Origin: Sphingomonas psychrolutea
GTDB taxonomy: Bacteria > Pseudomonadota > Alphaproteobacteria > Sphingomonadales > Sphingomonadaceae
DNA length: 33,069 nt
NCBI RefSeq assembly: GCF_014636175.1
Contig: NZ_BMDW01000029.1
Location: forward strand, 1-33,069
Direction: 5' to 3'
A model generated the notes under the pieces. The model saw only the letters and a list, made by a program, of their open reading frames with translations. It had not been told where the DNA came from and did no database searches. Positions within the stretch are counted from its first letter, which is position 1. The number at the start of each line of letters is the position of its first letter. The translations under genes and the position numbers were made by a program. This document shows positions 27,910 to 33,069 of this stretch, piece after piece.

Positions 27910-29370
27910 ATGACATACGATCTTCTTATCGTCGGCGGCGGCATCAACGGCTGCGCGATTGCGCGCGAAGCGTCGCTGCTCGGCCTGAAAGTCCTGCTGG
28001 TCGAACGCGACGATCTTGCCGCGCACACTTCGTCCGCTTCGACCAAGCTGATCCACGGCGGATTGCGCTATCTCGAATATTACGACTTCAAGCTCGTCGC
28101 CGAGGCGCTGCGCGAGCGCGAGCGGCTGGTCAAGGCCGCACCGCACATCATCCACCCGCTGCGTTTTGTGCTGCCGCAGGAAAATTCGGTACGGCCGTGG
28201 TGGATGCTGCGGATCGGGCTGTATCTTTATGATTTCCTCGGCGGCAAGATGTCGCTCCCGCGCTCGCGCGGACTTCGCAAGAGCGACACGGAATACAGCG
28301 CACCGCTAAAGGGCGGCTCGAGCGGCTTCGTCTATTCCGATGCGTTCGTCGACGATTCGCGCCTGACCGTGCTCAACGCAGTCGATGCCGCGGCGAACGG
28401 GGCGGAGATCGTGGTCGGCACGGCGCTCGAATCGGCGCGTCGCGAAAACGATGTGTGGCGCGCGACGCTGTCCGATGGACGCGAGGTGATCGCGCGCGCG
28501 ATGGTCAATGCCGCAGGACCGTGGGTGCATCAATTGCTCGGGCGGCTCGGCGTCAACGCCGCGTCGGGCGTGCGGCTGGTCAAGGGCAGCCATATTGTCG
28601 TGCCCAAGCTGTTCGAGGGCGACCACGCCTATATCCTGCAACAACCCGACCGCCGCATCGTTTTCGCCATCCCCTATCAAGGTGCCTTCACTGAGATTGG
28701 CACGACCGACATTCCGGTCGATGCGCCCGAAGATGCGCAGATCGATGCCGACGAAATTGCCTATTTGTGCGAGGCGGTGAATCGCCACTTCATCAAGCAA
28801 GTCGGGCCTGCCGACGTCACCTCGACTTGGTCGGGCGTGCGCCCGCTGTATGACGACGGTGCTAGCGAAGCCAAGGAAGTCACGCGCGATTACGTGCTCG
28901 AACTCGACACCAACGGCCCGACCCTGCTGTCGATTTTTGGCGGCAAAATCACCACCGCGCGGCATCTCGCGGAGGAAGCGCTGGGGAAACTCGCCGGCCC
29001 GATGGGCTTCAAGGCGTATCCGGTGACTCGCGCCCGTGTCTTTCCCGGTGGGGCGATCGCCGATCTGCCAAGCTTCATCGCGCAGGTACGCGCAACCTGG
29101 CCGTTCCTGGGTGCCGCACGGGCCGAACGAATGGCGCATGCCTATGGATCGCTGCTGGCCGAAATGCTCGACGGAGTCAGTGACGAAGGCGCGATGGGCG
29201 CCGATCTGGGCGGCGGCCTCACCGAAGTCGAGGCACGCTGGCTCCACGACCGCGAATGGGCGCGCAGCACCGACGACGTGCTGCTGCGGCGGAGCAAGCT
29301 CGGCTTGCACGTGACCGCAACCGAGCGCGCGCGCATCGCGGCGTGGTGGAGCGCAACTTTCCCGCGCTGA
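27910..29370 (+). CDS. glpD: Glycerol-3-phosphate dehydrogenase (FAD-dependent)
   Basis: The enzyme oxidises glycerol-3-phosphate to dihydroxyacetone phosphate at the inner membrane and passes electrons to quinone. The 486-residue protein opens MTYDLLIVGGGINGCAIARE with the FAD-binding GGGINGC, followed by an acidic residue at the end of beta-2 (LLVERDD). The GlpD-specific SSASTKLIHGGLRYLEYYDF and PHIIHPLRFVLP are present, as are GAFTEIGTTDIP and SIFGGKITTARHLAEEAL towards the C-terminus. ATG 27910 is preceded by AGGTGA 6 bp upstream; GTG 27901 is an alternative. It is divergent from rpsL across a 251-bp gap. Confidence 0.95.
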   Translation: MTYDLLIVGGGINGCAIAREASLLGLKVLLVERDDLAAHTSSASTKLIHGGLRYLEYYDFKLVAEALRERERLVKAAPHIIHPLRFVLPQENSVRPWWMLRIGLYLYDFLGGKMSLPRSRGLRKSDTEYSAPLKGGSSGFVYSDAFVDDSRLTVLNAVDAAANGAEIVVGTALESARRENDVWRATLSDGREVIARAMVNAAGPWVHQLLGRLGVNAASGVRLVKGSHIVVPKLFEGDHAYILQQPDRRIVFAIPYQGAFTEIGTTDIPVDAPEDAQIDADEIAYLCEAVNRHFIKQVGPADVTSTWSGVRPLYDDGASEAKEVTRDYVLELDTNGPTLLSIFGGKITTARHLAEEALGKLAGPMGFKAYPVTRARVFPGGAIADLPSFIAQVRATWPFLGAARAERMAHAYGSLLAEMLDGVSDEGAMGADLGGGLTEVEARWLHDREWARSTDDVLLRRSKLGLHVTATERARIAAWWSATFPR

Positions 29371-29465
29371 CGGTGGAACGATTGCGCGGGGTTGCTGGTT
29401 ACCGCTGCCTGTGCCCCCCGGCCCAGGATTCGCCCGCGCACCGCGCCGGCTCTGAAAGATCAACC

Positions 29466-30533
29466 ATGACAACCACAACGCACGCCTTTGCGGCGCACGT
29501 CGCCGATGCGCCGCTCGCGCCCTTCACCTTCGAACGCCGCGATCCCGGAGCCGACGATGTCGCGATCGACATCCTGTTCTGCGGCGTGTGCCATTCCGAT
29601 CTCCACACCGTGCGCGGCGAATGGGAGGGGACGCTTTATCCGTGCGTGCCCGGCCACGAGATTGTCGGTCGCGTTTCCGCCGTCGGCACGAACGTCACCA
29701 AATTCGCGGTCGGCGACCTCGCCGGCGTCGGCTGCATGGTCGACAGCTGCGGCCATTGCCCGTCGTGCAACGACGGCGAAGAGCAATATTGCGAAACGAC
29801 CGGCTTCGTCGGCACCTATAACGGCCCGGACACGGTGACGGGTGGCCATACGATGGGCGGCTATTCCGACCATATCGTGGTCAAGCAGGATTTCGTGCTC
29901 AAGGTGACGCATGCCGAGGCGGATCTCGCGGCGGTGGCACCCTTGCTGTGCGCCGGCATCACCACGTATTCGCCGCTGCATCATTGGAAGGTAGGCCCGG
30001 GGCAGAAGGTCGGCATCGTTGGCCTCGGCGGGCTCGGCCATATGGGGGTCAAGATCGCCGCCGCGATGGGGGCCGAAGTCTATGTCTTCAGCACCTCGCC
30101 GGGCAAGCGCGACGATGCCAAGCGGCTCGGCGCGACCGACCTGATCGTGTCGAAGGATGCCGCGGCGATGGCCGAGCATCTGGGCAGCTTCGATTTCATC
30201 CTGAACACCGTGGCCGCAAGCCACGACCTCGATCCGTTCCTCCTGCTGCTCAAGCGCGACGGCACAATGACACTGGTCGGCGTACCCGAGACGCCGCATC
30301 CCTCGCCCAGCGTCGGCAATCTGATCTTCAAGCGCCGCGCGCTTGCCGGATCGTTGATCGGCGGGATCGCGGAGACGCAGGACATGCTCGATTTCTGCGT
30401 CAAGCATGGCCTGACCTCCGACATCGAGATGATCCAGATCCAGGATATTGATGCCGCCTATGACCGGATGGTGAAAAGCGACGTTAAATATCGCTTCGTC
30501 ATCGATATGCAGTCGTTGAAGGCGGTGGCCTAA
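29466..30533 (+). CDS. Zinc-dependent alcohol dehydrogenase (cinnamyl-alcohol/YahK type)
   Basis: This 355-residue medium-chain dehydrogenase probably reduces aldehydes with NADPH in the cytoplasm. Catalytic zinc ligands are Cys42 (CGVCHSDLH), His64-Glu65 (GHEIVG) and Cys162 (LLCAGIT). The structural zinc site is Cys95, 98, 101 and 109 (SCGHCPSC...YC). The Rossmann motif GLGGLG is at 186-191. The GHTMGGYSDHIVV and PLLCAGITTYSPL segments are typical of the broad-specificity YahK/cinnamyl-alcohol group. The substrate cannot be read from sequence. It lies 95 bp after glpD on the same strand. Confidence 0.9.
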   Translation: MTTTTHAFAAHVADAPLAPFTFERRDPGADDVAIDILFCGVCHSDLHTVRGEWEGTLYPCVPGHEIVGRVSAVGTNVTKFAVGDLAGVGCMVDSCGHCPSCNDGEEQYCETTGFVGTYNGPDTVTGGHTMGGYSDHIVVKQDFVLKVTHAEADLAAVAPLLCAGITTYSPLHHWKVGPGQKVGIVGLGGLGHMGVKIAAAMGAEVYVFSTSPGKRDDAKRLGATDLIVSKDAAAMAEHLGSFDFILNTVAASHDLDPFLLLLKRDGTMTLVGVPETPHPSPSVGNLIFKRRALAGSLIGGIAETQDMLDFCVKHGLTSDIEMIQIQDIDAAYDRMVKSDVKYRFVIDMQSLKAVA

Positions 30534-30540
30534 CCTCCGC

Positions 30541-30636
30541 CGTCACCCCCGCCTCGTGCCGGGGTCCACCGTGCCGCAAATTCTTAAGCCGCAGGACGCG
30601 GATTGCGGTGGACCCCGGGACAAGCCCGGGGTGACG
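30541..30636. repeat. Palindromic element D (alcohol dehydrogenase-trhO gap)
   Basis: This is the largest and most regular copy. Outer arms CGTCACCCC (30541-30549) and GGGGTGACG (30628-30636) are perfect complements, and inner arms GGTCCACCG (30563-30571) and CGGTGGACC (30606-30614) are as well, so the entire 96 bp can fold on itself. It fills the space between two plus-strand genes. Confidence 0.75.
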
Positions 30637-30673
30637 GTTTGCATGGAGCGCCTCACCCATTAGAGGCCGCATC

Positions 30674-31621
30674 ATGCCCTCCCCCATCCACGTCGCCGCG
30701 CTCTACCGCTTCGCACGCTTCCCCCACCCCGCAGCGCTTCGTCAGCCGCTGCTCGACTTGTGCGCCGCGAACGACGTGCGCGGCACGCTGCTGCTCGCGC
30801 GCGAAGGCATTAACGGCACGATCGCCGGACCCGAGGACGGCATCGCCGCGGTGATCGCCCACATCCGCGCGCTTCCCGATTGCGCCGACATCGCGGTCAA
30901 ATACAGCCACGCCGCGACCATGCCGTTTCACCGCCTCAAGGTCCGCGTGAAGCGCGAGATCGTGACGATGGGCGAACCCGACATCGACCTGCTCGGCGGC
31001 GTCGGCACCTATGTCGCCCCCGCCGATTGGAACGCGTTGATCGACGATCCCGACACGATCGTGATCGACACGCGCAATGCCTATGAGGTCAAGATCGGCA
31101 GTTTCGCGCGCGCAATCGACCCGCGGACCGAGCGTTTCGGCGATTTCCCCGCCTGGGCCCGCGCCAACCGCGCGGCACTGGAAGGCAAAAAGGTCGCGAT
31201 GTTCTGCACCGGCGGAATTCGCTGCGAGAAATCAACCGCCTTCCTCAAAGCCGAGGGGCTGACCGACGTCTTTCACCTCGAAGGCGGCATCCTAAAGTAT
31301 TTGGAAGAGGTGCCGGAAACCGAAAGCCGCTGGCACGGCGAATGCTTCGTTTTCGACGAACGCGTCGCGGTCAGCCACGGCCTCGCGCCGGGCACGCACG
31401 AACTCTGTCGCGGCTGCCGCATGCCGGTCAGCCCGGAAGATCGTACTTCAGCGCTGTACGAGGAAGGCGTCGCCTGCCCGGCCTGCGCCACCACCAGCGA
31501 TGCCACCAAGCGCGCCGCCGCTGCCGAACGACACCGCCAGGTGAAACTCGCCGATGCGCGTGGGGAGGCGCATGTCGGCGCCGTCACATCCGAGCCTCAA
31601 ACCGGAGCACGCATTATTTGA
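30674..31621 (+). CDS. trhO: tRNA uridine(34) hydroxylase, rhodanese-like (YceA family)
   Basis: TrhO hydroxylates U34 in the anticodon of certain tRNAs to 5-hydroxyuridine using oxygen, a step towards cmo5U. The 315-residue protein has the N-terminal domain with GTLLLAREGINGTIAGPEDG and VRVKREIVTMG. The rhodanese domain (about 116-215) carries the active-site cysteine Cys178 in MFCTGGIRCEKS, with Cys184 following. WHGECFVFDERVAVSHGL and a C-terminal cysteine group (Cys245, 248, 268, 271) are both typical of the family. The ATG at 30674 gives the expected start. It follows element D. Confidence 0.92.
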   Translation: MPSPIHVAALYRFARFPHPAALRQPLLDLCAANDVRGTLLLAREGINGTIAGPEDGIAAVIAHIRALPDCADIAVKYSHAATMPFHRLKVRVKREIVTMGEPDIDLLGGVGTYVAPADWNALIDDPDTIVIDTRNAYEVKIGSFARAIDPRTERFGDFPAWARANRAALEGKKVAMFCTGGIRCEKSTAFLKAEGLTDVFHLEGGILKYLEEVPETESRWHGECFVFDERVAVSHGLAPGTHELCRGCRMPVSPEDRTSALYEEGVACPACATTSDATKRAAAAERHRQVKLADARGEAHVGAVTSEPQTGARII

Positions 31622-31627
31622 AGTATC

Positions 31628-31653
31628 GTTAAAGATAGGTTCACTATCGTAAC
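31628..31653. promoter_or_regulatory. Interrupted inverted repeat upstream of the sulfotransferase gene
   Basis: GTTA (31628-31631) and GATAG (31634-31638) face CTATC (31644-31648) and TAAC (31650-31653) around GTTCA, just after the trhO stop. The next 80 bp are AT-rich by the standard of this window. It could be an operator or part of the promoter region for the next gene; no protein partner can be named. Confidence 0.3.
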
Positions 31654-31695
31654 AAAGCCGACTCGACCCTGTTACATTTTGATACACGATTTTTA

Positions 31696-32739
31696 ATGAT
31701 TTCGTTAATATTGATGAGTACGCATTGCAGAATGCTACTTCAGTCCGACGTCTTTGACCAATTCGTCTCTTCCATAACCAGGGGAGGCGGCCTGAACGCG
31801 GAATGCCGCATCGTGGTGTGCGGCACCCATCGCAGCGGCACGACGTTGCTTGGAGACTTGCTCTCCTCGGATCCGCGCAGCGCCCAGCTCTTCGAGCCAT
31901 TTTGCCCCCTCATCGGGATCGAAGACGTCGACACGTGGTACGCCGCCGGCGATCGGCCGGGTAGCAACTGGCAGGGCGTAATCGACCGCTTTGTCGCCGG
32001 TCGCAAGACCAAATGGCATACCGCACCGCGCGATTCCTGGAGCCTGCGACGTTGGCTAAAGGGCACCCCGATGTTGCGGCAATATGTTCTGGCGCGCGTC
32101 CTGCGGCCCCGCCGAATCGTGGTGAAATGCCCGTATCTCACGTTGTCAGCGCAATATCTGATCGAACAGCACGATTTCAGGGTATTGTTCACCGTCCGCC
32201 ATCCGGGTGCCTTCCTCGCGTCGTTGCGGCGTGTCCATTGGGATGCGGCCGTATGGCTCGACGACCTGGCCAAACAAGGATCTTGCACGCCCGACGAACG
32301 CGCGATGGCGACCACGGAAGCAACCCAAGCCGGCCTTTTATGGCTGGTCGTCAACCGCCATGTCCTTGCCACCCGACAGCGTTTTCCGGACTCGGCGGTC
32401 CTGCTGTCGCATGAACATTTCTGTGACGATCCGCATGGACAGATGGCGCGGGTAACGCGGTCGCTCGGGATCGTTTATTCTGACACGATGCGCGAAGCAG
32501 TGACGCGCGCGACGGGTGGCGACGTTGTAATTCCGCCAGCCGACAAGGCACATTTTTTGGTCCGCAACACAGTGGCGATGGTCGGCGAATGGCGCGACCG
32601 GGTTTCGGCGCGCGATGAAGCGGAATTGCGGATGCTATGCGAGCCGCTGTATCAACAGCTCGTCGGTACCGATTGGCTTGGCCGCCCGCTTAGCGCCGCG
32701 AGTTCCGATCGCGATACGGCGCGAGTGGCCGTGAACTAG
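31696..32739 (+). CDS. Sulfotransferase-family protein
   Basis: This is a predicted PAPS-dependent sulfotransferase. The 5'-phosphosulfate-binding loop is GTHRSGTTLL at 43-52, and the 3'-phosphate-binding segment is FTVRHPGAFLASLRR with Arg168 and Ser176. The FEPFCPLIG stretch and KCPYLTLSAQYL fit the bacterial group acting on polysaccharides or other carbohydrate acceptors. The acceptor is unknown. It is 347 residues from ATG 31696; later in-frame starts at 31714 and 31732 are possible, and no strong Shine-Dalgarno sequence decides among them. It stands alone, with an AT-rich upstream region and a possible insertion sequence downstream. Confidence 0.75.
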   Translation: MISLILMSTHCRMLLQSDVFDQFVSSITRGGGLNAECRIVVCGTHRSGTTLLGDLLSSDPRSAQLFEPFCPLIGIEDVDTWYAAGDRPGSNWQGVIDRFVAGRKTKWHTAPRDSWSLRRWLKGTPMLRQYVLARVLRPRRIVVKCPYLTLSAQYLIEQHDFRVLFTVRHPGAFLASLRRVHWDAAVWLDDLAKQGSCTPDERAMATTEATQAGLLWLVVNRHVLATRQRFPDSAVLLSHEHFCDDPHGQMARVTRSLGIVYSDTMREAVTRATGGDVVIPPADKAHFLVRNTVAMVGEWRDRVSARDEAELRMLCEPLYQQLVGTDWLGRPLSAASSDRDTARVAVN

Positions 32740-33055
32740 CATAGGCCGTATCTCGGCGAGTGCCTTAAGTAACGGCCTGTCCTACAGCAAGCATTCAATG
32801 GTATCGTCTGCGGCGGCGCCGAGACTTTTGCCCAGGACGCCGCTTTGAACCGTTCGGCCGCATCGCTCCGCGTTCGAGGCGGATTCATACCCTCAGGATC
32901 CGCACGAATGAACGAAAACAGGCGTCGATGGTGTGACTCTGGTGTGACTTTACGGGACGCAGTCCCCTAGAGTCTGACTCGCCCGTCTTGAATCGTGAGG
33001 ATTCCCATTGGGCTGCGTTTGTGATTCACTCTGCGGGCTGAGCAGGGAGGATACG
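32740..33055. other. 316-bp stretch without a gene, with short repeats
   Basis: I see no coding frame with support here. The 11-bp unit beginning TGGTGTGACT occurs twice in tandem (32929-32938 and 32940-32949). A small hairpin GGGAC-GCA-GTCCC follows at 32954-32966. The right part may be the left end of the insertion sequence whose transposase seems to start at 33056. Confidence 0.4.
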
Positions 33056-33069
33056 GTGCGAGCCTATTC
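33056..33069 (+). CDS. Possible start of an IS630-family transposase
   Basis: GGGAGG ends 5 bp before GTG 33056, which opens MRAYS and is cut by the window end. IS630-family transposases very often start MRAYS-DLRER. Only five residues are visible, so this is a suggestion based on the strong ribosome binding site and that short match. Confidence 0.35.

Overview
This GC-rich window reads as the ribosomal-protein region of an alphaproteobacterium of the order Sphingomonadales (Sphingomonas-like). The evidence is the fused str-S10-spc-alpha gene order, adk following secY, the RGG-rich N-terminal tail on ribosomal protein S5, arginine at S12 position 88, and overall codon and protein similarity to that group. 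Assignment below order level is not possible by eye.

Layout. (1) 1-2355 is a decayed mobile region. It holds the last 24 codons and right end of an IS3-family insertion sequence, an unrecognised short ORF, a small membrane protein, the 5' part of a RadC-like gene, and a P4-type tyrosine integrase. The integrase and the RadC-like gene run into each other tail to tail at about position 950, and both lose their 3' ends there. The integrase lies immediately beyond the 3' end of guaA, a known island integration site, with four TACCGTCA motifs between them. (2) 2356-5047 holds guaA (minus) and, divergently, a PRMT-like SAM-dependent methyltransferase. (3) 5111-27658 is the translation and transcription supercluster, all on the minus strand. 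Read in transcription order it is rpsL-rpsG-fusA-tuf, rpsJ-rplC-rplD-rplW-rplB-rpsS-rplV-rpsC-rplP-rpmC-rpsQ, rplN-rplX-rplE-rpsN-rpsH-rplF-rplR-rpsE-rpmD-rplO-secY-adk, then rpsM-rpsK-rpoA-rplQ. A two-component system and a Uma2-family nuclease gene are inserted between adk and rpsM. (4) 27910-32739, plus strand, carries glpD, a zinc alcohol dehydrogenase, the tRNA hydroxylase gene trhO and a sulfotransferase. (5) 32740-33069 has no complete gene and ends in what looks like the first codons of an IS630-family transposase.

The cluster makes ribosomal proteins, both main elongation GTPases, the SecY translocon, adenylate kinase and the RNA polymerase alpha subunit from a few long transcripts. 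Several of its gaps hold two-hairpin palindromic elements of one family; a fourth copy lies between the alcohol dehydrogenase and trhO.

The points most worth a second look are the co-occurrence of a PRMT-like enzyme with an RGG-tailed S5, the natural S12 Arg88, the two-component/Uma2 insertion, the integrase that has lost its catalytic tyrosine next to guaA, and the palindromic elements. I saw no CRISPR array, tRNA or rRNA gene.
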